Assembly (NCBI GenBank): GCA_900751995.1
Contig: CAADTP010000015.1
Span: 1 to 64,000 of the forward strand
Direction of reading: 5' to 3'
Source: Lachnospiraceae bacterium
GTDB taxonomy: Bacteria > Bacillota > Clostridia > Lachnospirales > Lachnospiraceae
DNA: 64,000 nucleotides
This document shows, in pieces, positions 1 to 8,223 of this stretch. A program made the translations under genes and the position numbers. Each line of letters begins with the position of its first letter. The stretch's first letter is position 1. Under the pieces are notes generated by a model. The model made no database searches and had not been told where the DNA came from. It was given only the letters and a program-made list of their open reading frames with translations.

Positions 1-616
1 CTGCTTTTCTGTAAAACATAGGGTACCCGGCTCTTTCTCCTGTAGAAAATACACACATTCCCTGCATGGCAAAATCGATCCCAAGAAATCTCTCTGCCGG
101 TCTTTTTTCCACTGTTTGGTTCTCACAGCAGAACAAAAGACTGGCAAAATATTTCCCGGATGGCTCACGGCTCACAGTTACAGACTTCAGTTTCCAGTCT
201 GATGGAATCTGACGGTGAAGTTTTATCCTTATGACGGACATCTTTGGAAGTTTCAGATGGGTATCCTGCAAAAGGATATTTCCGTTTAGTGCATTGGTCG
301 TATATGAATTTCTTGCATGCTTCTTTGATTTATAACGTGGAAATCCGCAGGCTGGTTCCCGAAAAAACTTCCGGAACGCACTTTCCAGATGCAGCTGCGC
401 ATTCGCCAGGGCAAGGGAATCCACCTCCTTCAGCCATGGATATTCCTTTTTATATCCGGCCGGTGTGTTCCGGAGCATCTTTTTTTCTTTCTGGTAATAG
501 CTGATCTTATCTGCAAGCATCTGGTTATAGATAAAGCGGCTGCAGCCGATTGTTTGCTCTATCTGAACTCTCTGCTCTTTATTTGGATAGATCCTTATTT
601 TTACGGCGCGGTTCAT
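1..616 (-). CDS. tnpB: TnpB RNA-guided nuclease, IS200/IS605 family, C-terminal part beyond window
   Basis: Reading the minus strand from an ATG at 616 gives about 205 open codons that run off the left edge with no stop. The protein starts MNRAVKIRIYPNKEQ, the usual TnpB N-terminus, continues through FIYNQML and FPRYKSKKH, and reaches LGIDFAMQGMCVFSTGE near the edge. That last stretch is the RuvC-I motif with its catalytic Asp. TnpB is the OmegaRNA-guided nuclease of IS605-type elements. The visible part shows no frameshift or stop, so this copy may be intact, unlike the one at 33.5-34.6 kb. The start overlaps the 3' end of a tnpA remnant in another frame. Whether RuvC-II, RuvC-III and the zinc finger remain cannot be seen. 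Confidence 0.85.
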   Translation of the reverse strand, partial: MNRAVKIRIYPNKEQRVQIEQTIGCSRFIYNQMLADKISYYQKEKKMLRNTPAGYKKEYPWLKEVDSLALANAQLHLESAFRKFFREPACGFPRYKSKKHARNSYTTNALNGNILLQDTHLKLPKMSVIRIKLHRQIPSDWKLKSVTVSREPSGKYFASLLFCCENQTVEKRPAERFLGIDFAMQGMCVFSTGERAGYPMFYRKA

Positions 617-716
617 TCTTCTCACCCTGGCTTTCTATATACTGCCGTATCGTTTCAATCGTTGCTCCGCCTGCACTGAGCAGACAGAATATCTGACCCC
701 AGAATGCATCTTTCAT
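579..716 (-). pseudogene. C-terminal remnant of IS200/IS605 Y1 transposase TnpA
   Basis: A 45-codon minus-strand frame begins MKDAFWGQIFCLLS and includes GGATIETIRQYIESQG. This resembles the last helix of IS200-type TnpA, where a Trp/Phe-containing strand precedes IETIRxYIExQ. The HUH motif and the catalytic-tyrosine region upstream are absent, so it is a 3' fragment. It keeps an ATG with a GGAG-like site nine bases upstream and overlaps the tnpB start by 38 bases. It may now act only as a translated leader for tnpB. The assignment rests on a short stretch. Confidence 0.6.
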
Positions 717-719
717 GGT

Positions 720-1120
720 CTAACTCCATTATATTTATCATCCTTTTTCTTATATCAACGGATATGTATTTATGAACTAATTGTTCTTTTCAGTATACTA
801 CATCAGGGAAGGGAGAACAAGTGTTTCTTTTATACTATAGAGATTTTTTTGAGCAGACATGCTCCGATGTGCAATTCATCTCACCACCTGAAGAGGTGAG
901 AGAATTCTTGCTACATTTGTTAAATGTATTTTAGTATAAATTTGCGGGAAATGCAATGTAGGGGAGAACGGGTAAAAGTAAACAAAAAAATAAGAGTAAA
1001 ATTAGACGCTTTGCCAATAGATTTTTAAAAAGGAAAGTTTTATACTCTACTTACAGTTAAGACATAAACATAAGTAAAAGACATAAATAACGAAATGAAC
1101 GAAAAAAAGGAGGTTCTATC
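720..1120. other. Gene-free stretch: IS left end and upstream region of the hexonate operon
   Basis: Besides the tnpB promoter, this stretch holds two small hairpins: GAGC...GCTC around 851-864 and CTCACC (880-885) with GGTGAG (895-900). They fit the subterminal hairpins of IS605-type left ends. The AT-rich remainder leads to the operon at 1121. A TATACT (1041-1046) is a possible -10, but no good -35 precedes it. Confidence 0.45.
774..820 (-). promoter_or_regulatory. Promoter of the left tnpB element with adjacent palindrome
   Basis: On the minus strand a -35 TTGTTC (815-820) and a -10 TATACT (792-797) are 17 bases apart. Just downstream is the palindrome GAACAATTAGTTC (774-786). The second tnpB element has the same arrangement at 34618-34665, so both promoter and palindrome are conserved parts of the element. 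Confidence 0.65.
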
Positions 1121-2737
1121 ATGAAATTAACAAGAGAAGGAATCAAAGAGCGTGAAGCATGGGAGAAAGCAGGCATCAATCTTCCAGGATACGATGTAGA
1201 GGCAGTTACTGAGAAAGCGAAGAAGGAGCCAGGCTGGGTACATTTCGGAATCGGAAATATCTTCCGTGTATTTATCGGAGGTATTGCAGATGGTCTTCTG
1301 GAAGGGGGAGTTCTTGACAGAGGCATCACATGTGTAGAGACCTTTGATTATGATGTAGTAGATAAGATTTACGCGCCATATGACAACCTTGGCTTAAATG
1401 TCATTCTCCACGGTGATGGAACCCGTGAATACAAAGTTCTTGGGGCGCTTGCAGAAGCAGTGAAAGCACAGTCATCTGATGCTGGACAATGGGACCGCCT
1501 GAAAGAAATTTTTGCGGCTAAATCCCTGCAGCTGGTTTCCTTCACTATCACAGAAAAGGGTTATGCACTCCAGAAAGCAGACGGAACATGGTTCCCGTTT
1601 GTGGAAGCAGATATTAAGAACGGACCGGATAAGGCAACGGGAGCAATGGCAGTTCTTGTGGCTATGCTGAATGAGAGATATAAAGCAGGGAAATATCCGA
1701 TCGCCCTGGTATCCATGGACAACTGCTCACAGAACGGCGCCAAGCTTCGTGAGTCCGTGCTGACTATGACAGAGGAATGGCATAAAGCGGGCTTCGTAGA
1801 TGATGGCTTCGTAGATTATGTAACGGACGAGAAGGTGGTTGCATTCCCGTGGACCATGATCGACAAGATCACACCTCGTCCAAGCGAGCAGATCGCAGCA
1901 GACCTTGAGAAGCTTGGCGTTGAAGACATGCAGCCGGTGATCACAGGAAAGAAGACATACATAGCACCATTTGTTAATGCTGAGAAGCCACAGTATCTTG
2001 TTATCGAGGACAGCTTCCGTAACGGACGCCCTGCTCTGGAAAAAGGCTTCGGCGTATACATGGCGGACAGAAATACCGTCAATCTTTCCGAGAGAATGAA
2101 AGTAACCGTATGCCTGAATCCTGTACATTCCGCAACCGGCCCTCTTGGTGTGGTACTTGGCTATGATCTGTTTGCACATATGCTGAACACCAACGAAGAT
2201 ATGATGAAAATGGCCCGTATGGTTGCTTATGACGAGGGACTTCCGGTAGTTGCAGATCCTGGAATCCTTTCCCCACAGGCATTTGTGGATGAGCTTTTTA
2301 ATGACCGTTTCCCGAATGAGTATCTTGGAGATACCAACCTTCGTCTGGCTGTAGATGTGTCCCAGATGGTAGGTATCCGTTTCGGTGAGACTGTAAAAGC
2401 ATATGTGAAGAAATTTGGAGATGCTTCCAGGCTGACAGCAATCCCGCTTGGAATCGCAGGATGGCTGAGATACATGCTGGCTGTAGATGATGAAGGAAAC
2501 AAATTTGAGCTTGCACCGGACCCGATGAATGAGGAACTTCAGGAGCAGCTTGGAGATATCGTGATCGGAAAACCGGAGACCTTTAAGAATCAGCTGAAGC
2601 CGATCCTTTCCAATGAGAGACTGTTCTTCACAGACCTCTATAAAGATGGTGTCGGAGAGAAGATCGAGGACATGTTCCGTGAGATGATCGTCGGCCCCGG
2701 AGCTGTAAAGGCAACTATTCATAAATATGTAAAATAA
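1121..2737 (+). CDS. Mannitol dehydrogenase-family oxidoreductase (fructuronate reductase/polyol dehydrogenase type)
   Basis: A 538-residue protein of the long-chain mannitol dehydrogenase family, which includes fructuronate reductase UxuB, tagaturonate reductase and mannitol 2-dehydrogenase. It interconverts a keto-sugar or ketohexonate with the matching alcohol using NAD(P). The N-terminus has the Rossmann glycine region HFGIGNIFR (about residues 41-49). The later KVTVCLNPVHS carries the conserved Lys, Asn and His that polarise the substrate. AAGGAGG lies eight bases before the ATG. It heads an operon with a GntP-type permease and a PfkB kinase, pointing to uptake and use of a hexonate or hexuronate rather than mannitol through a PTS. 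The exact substrate cannot be read from sequence. Confidence 0.8.
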   Translation: MKLTREGIKEREAWEKAGINLPGYDVEAVTEKAKKEPGWVHFGIGNIFRVFIGGIADGLLEGGVLDRGITCVETFDYDVVDKIYAPYDNLGLNVILHGDGTREYKVLGALAEAVKAQSSDAGQWDRLKEIFAAKSLQLVSFTITEKGYALQKADGTWFPFVEADIKNGPDKATGAMAVLVAMLNERYKAGKYPIALVSMDNCSQNGAKLRESVLTMTEEWHKAGFVDDGFVDYVTDEKVVAFPWTMIDKITPRPSEQIAADLEKLGVEDMQPVITGKKTYIAPFVNAEKPQYLVIEDSFRNGRPALEKGFGVYMADRNTVNLSERMKVTVCLNPVHSATGPLGVVLGYDLFAHMLNTNEDMMKMARMVAYDEGLPVVADPGILSPQAFVDELFNDRFPNEYLGDTNLRLAVDVSQMVGIRFGETVKAYVKKFGDASRLTAIPLGIAGWLRYMLAVDDEGNKFELAPDPMNEELQEQLGDIVIGKPETFKNQLKPILSNERLFFTDLYKDGVGEKIEDMFREMIVGPGAVKATIHKYVK

Positions 2738-2800
2738 AACCAGGGTTACGAGAACAGTTTATGTAAATATTGAATAAAGAGAAATGAGGTAAATGGAAAG

Positions 2801-4159
2801 ATGACAGAACCGGTATTTGCGGCAGACCCGGCAAGACTGTTGATCGCGGCAGCAGCAGGAATTTTATTATTATTGTTACTTATCATAAAATTTAAGATCC
2901 ACCCGGTTTTATCCCTGCTGATCGCTGCACTGGTTATCGGGCTTGGCGCCGGAATGCCGGTTCCAACGCTGGTAAGCACTGTGGAAAACGGCGCAGGAGA
3001 AACCTTACAGGGAATCATACTCCTGATCGGACTGGGCTCTCTGTTCGGTGGGATATTGGAAGTGTCCGGCGGCGCACAGTGCGTTGCTCAGACACTGATA
3101 AACAAATTTGGTGAGAAAAAAGCGGGAATCGCTCTTGGGATCACAGGACTTGTGGTAGGAACTACGGTATTCTTTGAGGCTGGCGTTGTGATCCTGATCC
3201 CTCTGGCATTCGGACTTGCGAAGAAAACAAAGAAATCTACTTTATATTATGTGATTCCTCTTCTCGCCGGACTTGCCACCGGATTTGCATTTATACCGCC
3301 ATCAGCAGGATCTGTTCTGGTGGCAAATATGCTGAATGTGGATCTCGGAGTGATGATCGCGGTAGGTGTGCCTGTGGGCATTTTATCATTGATCTTTGCA
3401 GGAATCTTATGGTCCAAATTTATCGGCAAAAAGATCAATACAGGGCTGCCCTCCAATATCCAGGAGGTACGTGAGGAAGAAGAAGCCAATCTGCCGAAAT
3501 TTTCTACAGTATTATGTATCATTCTTGTTCCGCTGGTACTGATCCTGTGCAATACAGTTTCTGAATACATTCCGGGAATCGACGCGGCACGTCCTGTTCT
3601 GGAATTTCTGGGAACACCATTTGTGGCACTGATCATAGCAGTATTGCTTGCCATGTATTTTCTTGGAAAGAAGCAGGGCTATAATGGAGAGCAGCTTAAG
3701 AAAATCCTGGATCGTTCTCTGAAGCCTACCGGACAGATTCTTCTGGTCATCACTGGTGGAGGTATCATCCGCTGGGTGCTGCAGGACTGCGGTATGGGAA
3801 ATATTATAGGACCAGCCCTGGAAAAAAGCGGACTTCCGCTTGTACTGGTTGCATTCCTTATTGCAGCTCTGATCCGTGCATCGGTTGGTGCGGCAGTTGT
3901 GGCTATGACAATGGCAGCAGGAATTATGGCGGCTATGCCCGGAGTTGCAGACCTGTCACCGGTTTATCTGGCAGCAATGGTCTGTGCCATCAACGGAGGC
4001 GCAACGGCATTCAGCCATGTAAATGACTCCGGATTCTGGCTGGTAGGTTCCCTTCTTGAGATTGATGAGAAAACAACCCTGAAATCCTGGACAATGATGG
4101 AAACCATCGTAGGAGTAACAGGTCTGGTCTGTGCTGTTGTGATCAGCCTGTTTGCATAG
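2801..4159 (+). CDS. GntP-family gluconate/organic acid:H+ symporter
   Basis: A 452-residue, very hydrophobic protein with about 12-14 predicted membrane segments. It has the features of GntP permeases: an N-terminal LLLLLIIKFKIHPVLSLLIAA segment, the glycine-rich LIGLGSLFGGILEVSGGA loop, and a C-terminal region rich in small residues (ASVGAAVVAMTMAAGI). GntP proteins import gluconate, fructuronate or similar sugar acids with protons. It sits 63 bases after the dehydrogenase and 14 bases before the kinase, clearly in one operon, so its substrate is probably what the dehydrogenase and kinase process. Gluconate, fructuronate and related hexonates are all possible. Confidence 0.85.
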   Translation: MTEPVFAADPARLLIAAAAGILLLLLLIIKFKIHPVLSLLIAALVIGLGAGMPVPTLVSTVENGAGETLQGIILLIGLGSLFGGILEVSGGAQCVAQTLINKFGEKKAGIALGITGLVVGTTVFFEAGVVILIPLAFGLAKKTKKSTLYYVIPLLAGLATGFAFIPPSAGSVLVANMLNVDLGVMIAVGVPVGILSLIFAGILWSKFIGKKINTGLPSNIQEVREEEEANLPKFSTVLCIILVPLVLILCNTVSEYIPGIDAARPVLEFLGTPFVALIIAVLLAMYFLGKKQGYNGEQLKKILDRSLKPTGQILLVITGGGIIRWVLQDCGMGNIIGPALEKSGLPLVLVAFLIAALIRASVGAAVVAMTMAAGIMAAMPGVADLSPVYLAAMVCAINGGATAFSHVNDSGFWLVGSLLEIDEKTTLKSWTMMETIVGVTGLVCAVVISLFA

Positions 4160-4173
4160 GAGAGTAGACAAAA

Positions 4174-5394
4174 ATGATAGTAAAAGTAATTTTAGGCACA
4201 ATGCAGAATGCAAGAAAGCTGGTAAGTATTGCAGAATCCATCCCCTATGATGTAGAATTATGTTATGGCCGTTATGTTGTAAATGCGAAGTCTATGCTTG
4301 GTGTCTTAAGTATGCCTGAGTTTGACGAGGGAGAGCTTCATATACATACAGATAATGAGAAAGAATGCGAGAAGATCCTTTTTCAGCTGCTTGATCAGAA
4401 CCTTATTGTGGACACAGGAGATGCTGTGAAAAGATCCATCTATGATATCACAACCTTTGGTGAGATCCTGATCGATTTTACATCTCAGGATATCAATGAG
4501 GATGGACAGATGCTGTATGCCAGAAATCCGGGCGGTGCACCTGCCAATGTTGCAGTTGCAGCCAGCAGACTGGGAGCTCATACTGCATTTATCGGTAAAG
4601 CAGGAAAAGATATGCACGGAAAGTTCCTGAAATCTGTTCTTGAGAAAGAAAACGTGGATACCAAGGGTATGCTCCTGGACGAAAATTATTTTACTACACT
4701 GGCTTTTGTGGAAGTCAGCGAGACTGGAGAGAGGACTTTCTCTTTTGCAAGAAAACCGGGAGCGGATACGAAGATCCAGAAGGAAGAAGTGGATGTGGAT
4801 GTGCTGGATCATACCCATATTTTTCATGTTGGATCCCTGTCCCTGACGGATCAGCCTGCAAGAGATACTACATTTTATGCGGTAAAAAGAGCAAAAAACA
4901 AGGGCAGCGTGATTTCTTACGATCCCAATTACCGTGCATCTCTGTGGCCGGATGAAGCGACCGCGAAGAGGCATATGAGAAGTCTGGTACCCTATGTGGA
5001 TCTCATGAAGATTTCAGATGAGGAAACGGAGCTTCTGACAGATCATAAGGATGTCCGGGAAGCAGCGAAGATACTGTATGACCAGGGCGTGAAAGTTGTG
5101 GCAGTTACACTTGGCGGCGAAGGAGCATATCTTTACGGCAAGGATGGCGGCTGTATGGTACCGGGATTTGCAGTGAAACAGATCGCAGACACGAACGGAG
5201 CCGGAGATTCTTTCTGGGGCGGTTTCCTGTACAAAGTCAGCACAGCAGAGAAACATCTGGACGAGCTGACCCAGGAGGATCTGAAGGAATTTGCCCGTTT
5301 CGGCAATGCAGTGGCCAGTCTCTGCGTGGAGAAAAAAGGTGCGATCCCGGCAATGCCGGAGCTTGCACAGGTGGAACGCAGAATTGCAAAGTGA
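4174..5394 (+). CDS. Fusion of an HPr-like domain to a PfkB-family sugar kinase
   Basis: A 406-residue two-domain protein. Residues 1-80 resemble the PTS phosphocarrier HPr: residues 37-46 read NAKSMLGVLS, like the Ser46 region of HPr. Where HPr has H-A-R with the phosphorylated His15, this protein has N-A-R (Asn12). From about residue 95 it is a PfkB kinase: NPGGAPANVAVAASRLG substrate region, and DTNGAGDSFWGGF near the C-terminus with the catalytic Asp and anion hole. Such kinases phosphorylate fructose, 2-keto-3-deoxygluconate and similar sugars. The HPr-like part could sense metabolic state, as Crh does, but that is inference. It is co-transcribed with the permease and dehydrogenase. Confidence 0.85.
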   Translation: MIVKVILGTMQNARKLVSIAESIPYDVELCYGRYVVNAKSMLGVLSMPEFDEGELHIHTDNEKECEKILFQLLDQNLIVDTGDAVKRSIYDITTFGEILIDFTSQDINEDGQMLYARNPGGAPANVAVAASRLGAHTAFIGKAGKDMHGKFLKSVLEKENVDTKGMLLDENYFTTLAFVEVSETGERTFSFARKPGADTKIQKEEVDVDVLDHTHIFHVGSLSLTDQPARDTTFYAVKRAKNKGSVISYDPNYRASLWPDEATAKRHMRSLVPYVDLMKISDEETELLTDHKDVREAAKILYDQGVKVVAVTLGGEGAYLYGKDGGCMVPGFAVKQIADTNGAGDSFWGGFLYKVSTAEKHLDELTQEDLKEFARFGNAVASLCVEKKGAIPAMPELAQVERRIAK

Positions 5395-5487
5395 TCGTAT
5401 TCATAAAACTGTAGCAGAGTTGAATCTAAATTGCGAAGCGATTGTGTTTATGAGCATGTCAGATTTATGAAAGGATGGAGTTTTGAA

Positions 5488-5880
5488 ATGAATTTAAAAG
5501 ATCAGATGAACGGAGTTCAGCACGTAGGTGTGCCGACAAATGACATTGAGACAACCATTAAATTTTATGAGGCACTGGGATTTAAGATCGCTTTCCAGAC
5601 GGTGAACGAGGCTGCCAATGAGAAGGTTGCTTTCCTGAAGCTTGGAAATCTTGTGATCGAGACTTACGAGAACAAAGCAGCAAAAATGGAATCCGGCGCC
5701 ATTGACCATGTTGCCATTGATGTGAAGGATGTGGAGAAAGTCCACGAGCTGGTGACAGCAGCCGGACTGAATACTACCAATGATGAAGTCCATTTCCTGC
5801 CGTTCTGGGAGAATGGTGTGAAGTTCTTTACTATTGAAGGCCCGAATAAGGAGAAGGTGGAGTTCAGCCAGTATTTATAA
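5488..5880 (+). CDS. VOC-family (glyoxalase/bleomycin resistance fold) protein
   Basis: 130 residues. The start ATG at 5488 was chosen because GGATGGAG lies eight bases upstream and the family begins there (GVQHVGVPTNDIETTIKFYEALGF). The protein has the vicinal oxygen chelate pattern: HVG at the first beta strand, IDHVAIDVKD at the second repeat, and VEFSQYL at the end, giving the His and Glu metal-ligand positions of lactoylglutathione-lyase-like enzymes. As last gene of the hexonate operon it may be an isomerase, epimerase or lyase acting on the sugar acid. Homology alone does not show the reaction. Confidence 0.75.
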   Translation: MNLKDQMNGVQHVGVPTNDIETTIKFYEALGFKIAFQTVNEAANEKVAFLKLGNLVIETYENKAAKMESGAIDHVAIDVKDVEKVHELVTAAGLNTTNDEVHFLPFWENGVKFFTIEGPNKEKVEFSQYL

Positions 5881-6022
5881 AATGTGTAAGTCAGTTAAGT
5901 CTCCTGCAAGAATGTGGGTACCTGTCTTAATGGGAATTTACAATACAGTAAAAATACGCTAGAATAGAATACTGTTAATATTCATCTAAATAAAAAAGAT
6001 CTATAAGAACAGGAGTATATAC

Positions 6023-6667
6023 ATGCTGGGACTTAAACCAATAAAGACTTTACCCATAAGAGAAAAGATTGCGGCGAATCTCAGAGAGGCAATTCTTTCA
6101 AAAAAAATTCCGGCGGGGGAAATTCTGACACTGGAAAGTACTGCGCAGGAACTTGGAGTGTCCATTACACCTACAAGAGAAGCCTTTCAGATTCTGGCAA
6201 GAGATGGACTTCTGGAACTGGAGCGAAATAAACGTGCAGTAGTTCTTGGAGTGAATGAAAAAACGATCCGCGAACATTTTCAGGTGCGGGCGGCACTGGA
6301 AAGTGAAGCCTGTGTTTTGTGTTGTGAAAATAAGATCGATCTTCAGAGGATTGATCAGATCCTCAAGGTTTCCAGAGAAGAGATAGAAAAAGGTGATTTT
6401 GAAAGTTATTCAAGTCTCAATCAGACTTTGCACATGGAATTATGGACAGCAGCAGGAAATGATAAACTTAAAAATATGCTGTCAGAACTGTGGAACGGAC
6501 TGTCCAGAGGCGTACTGGTAAATGAAGAAGAGTACGTAAGAAAATCTCTGAAAGAGCATGAGGAAATTGTAGAAAGTATTCGAAAAGGTGATGCTATGGA
6601 ATGTTATCTGCGTATGCAGAAACATATAAAAAGCAGTTGTGAGAACTTTGTGCAACGGTATAATTAG
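6023..6667 (+). CDS. GntR-family transcriptional regulator, FCD (FadR) type
   Basis: 214 residues with AGGAG seven bases before the ATG. The N-terminal winged helix (about 10-70) contains LTLESTAQELGVSITPTREAFQILARDGLLE, typical of GntR proteins. Residues 75-210 form the FCD ligand-binding domain. Its metal-ligand pattern is visible as an Asn/His pair in LNQTLHMELW, a His in KEHEEIVESI and a His in MQKHIKSS. It lies between the hexonate operon and the permease gene and could control either. FCD regulators usually bind organic acids. It is followed by its own terminator. Confidence 0.85.
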   Translation: MLGLKPIKTLPIREKIAANLREAILSKKIPAGEILTLESTAQELGVSITPTREAFQILARDGLLELERNKRAVVLGVNEKTIREHFQVRAALESEACVLCCENKIDLQRIDQILKVSREEIEKGDFESYSSLNQTLHMELWTAAGNDKLKNMLSELWNGLSRGVLVNEEEYVRKSLKEHEEIVESIRKGDAMECYLRMQKHIKSSCENFVQRYN

Positions 6668-6727
6668 GCTGTAGAAATCACCATTTTTCTGTAAAAAGTA
6701 TACAAAAACAGAACAGATAATTTTTAC

Positions 6728-6781
6728 AAAACGCCGAAATTGTTAATTGTTATTGACAGTTACGGCGTTTTTCACTATTCT
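6728..6781 (+). promoter_or_regulatory. Rho-independent terminator overlapped by promoter for the APC permease
   Basis: AAAACGCCG (6728-6736) pairs with CGGCGTTTT (6763-6771) and closes the gntR transcript. Inside the same stretch a -35 TTGACA (6753-6758), a 17-base spacer and a -10 TATTCT (6776-6781) form a promoter for the permease gene. The promoter spacer contains the terminator's 3' arm. Confidence 0.7.
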
Positions 6782-6843
6782 TTATGTATACAATATAAAA
6801 AATAAAAAATAAAAAGTAAAAAAGTAAAGAAAGGCGCAATGAA

Positions 6844-8223
6844 ATGAACGACAAGAACATAATTGTGAACAAGCCGGAACCGAAACCGGGTATACTTGAG
6901 CGTGGTGATCTTTTTGCGATCGCAGTAGGAATGGTAATCGGCTCCGGAATGGTAACTCTGATCGGACCGGCAATGGCTTATACCGGTTATTCTGTATGGC
7001 TTGCTTATCTGACAGCGATTGTCATGGGATTCTTTATGGTTTTTCCGTATATTATTCTTGGTGGGACCATGCGCGTGGCAGGAGGCCCGTATTCCATCGT
7101 AACGAACCTTTCCGGAGTCAGCACCGGAGGTCTGGTAGCTTATACGAAACTGGTAACGCCGATCCTCAACAGTTCTTTTGCGTTGGCACTGGGATTGTAT
7201 TTGAATAATCTCCTCCCGGGAATTACAGTGAAAGCACTGGCAATCGCAGGTGTTGTTATCCTGTTTGTTCTGAATCTTCTGGGAATGGATATTTTTGCAA
7301 AGGTAAGCAAGATATTATCAACGGTTCTTCTGATCACAATGGTTCTGTATGTTGTTTTCGGACTTACACAGATCAGACAGCCGATCTTTAATTTTTCAGG
7401 AGATAAGATGTTTACCGGCGGCTTTAAAGGCTTTATGCTGGCGGCACTTCTTCTTATCAATTCCGCAAATGGTTACTACAATGTTCTGTGGTATGGTAAA
7501 GACGCGAAAAGAGCAACGAAAGATGTTCCGTTTGCGGCAATGTCCTGCGTGCCATGTCTGCTTTTTATTTATGTGGGCCTTGCGATGGTTACAGGTGGGG
7601 TGCTTCCTCACGATGAGGTTGCAGGTGTGGAAACAATCCTTCCGGCAGCACAGGAGATCCTTCCTGGTATTGTGTATAAACTTTTTATGATCGGCGGACC
7701 GATCATGGCAATCATCACTACTTTGAATGGTGTATTTAATGATGTACGATATCCGATCGCTCAGGCTGCCAAGGATGGATGGCTGCCGAAAGGAATTCTG
7801 AAGGAAAACCGTTTCGGAGCACCGTACCTGATCTATACCTACACACTGATCGTAGTGTTGCTTCCGATCATTTTTGATATGAGTATCGTGACGATCACAA
7901 ATATTTTCCAGGTGATCACATTTTTTATGAATGTTACAGTTGTGTATGCAATTTCACGTCTTCCGAAGAAATATCCGGATACCTGGAAGAAGAACAAATT
8001 TCACCTTTCCAGTGCAGGACTTTACGTATTCTGTACCATCAGTATCATCATTTACACGATTATTTTTATAAAAGGAATTTTCAGTATTAAACTTGTATAT
8101 GCAGTATCTGCTGTTATAGTTATGGTTGCATTGATCTTGATTGGTGTATATCTCACCAGAAAAGGTGGAATCCGTATCGAGACATCCATATGGCAGCCTG
8201 CAGAGGAGGAAAAAAATGAATGA
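6844..8223 (+). CDS. APC-family amino acid/amine permease
   Basis: 459 residues with 12 predicted membrane segments. The N-terminal cytosolic tail is followed by GDLFAIAVGMVIGSGMVTLIGPAM, matching the glycine-rich unwound TM1 of the amino acid-polyamine-organocation superfamily (VGxxIGSGIF type). PYSIVTNLSGVSTG follows in TM3. It should be a proton- or exchange-coupled importer of an amino acid, peptide-like compound or amine. It overlaps the next gene, a beta-lactamase-fold hydrolase, by eight bases, so the two are translationally coupled. The hydrolase may act on the imported compound. Confidence 0.85.
   Translation: MNDKNIIVNKPEPKPGILERGDLFAIAVGMVIGSGMVTLIGPAMAYTGYSVWLAYLTAIVMGFFMVFPYIILGGTMRVAGGPYSIVTNLSGVSTGGLVAYTKLVTPILNSSFALALGLYLNNLLPGITVKALAIAGVVILFVLNLLGMDIFAKVSKILSTVLLITMVLYVVFGLTQIRQPIFNFSGDKMFTGGFKGFMLAALLLINSANGYYNVLWYGKDAKRATKDVPFAAMSCVPCLLFIYVGLAMVTGGVLPHDEVAGVETILPAAQEILPGIVYKLFMIGGPIMAIITTLNGVFNDVRYPIAQAAKDGWLPKGILKENRFGAPYLIYTYTLIVVLLPIIFDMSIVTITNIFQVITFFMNVTVVYAISRLPKKYPDTWKKNKFHLSSAGLYVFCTISIIIYTIIFIKGIFSIKLVYAVSAVIVMVALILIGVYLTRKGGIRIETSIWQPAEEEKNE

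Noticed and set aside
244..679. Two plus-strand frames at the left edge
   Set aside because: Antisense to tnpB and the tnpA stub, which show clear family motifs on the minus strand.
1727..2722. Long open frame on the minus strand opposite the mannitol-dehydrogenase-family gene
   Set aside because: It lies fully inside a well-recognised gene, has no ribosome site, and its Cys/His-rich composition is typical of antisense frames.
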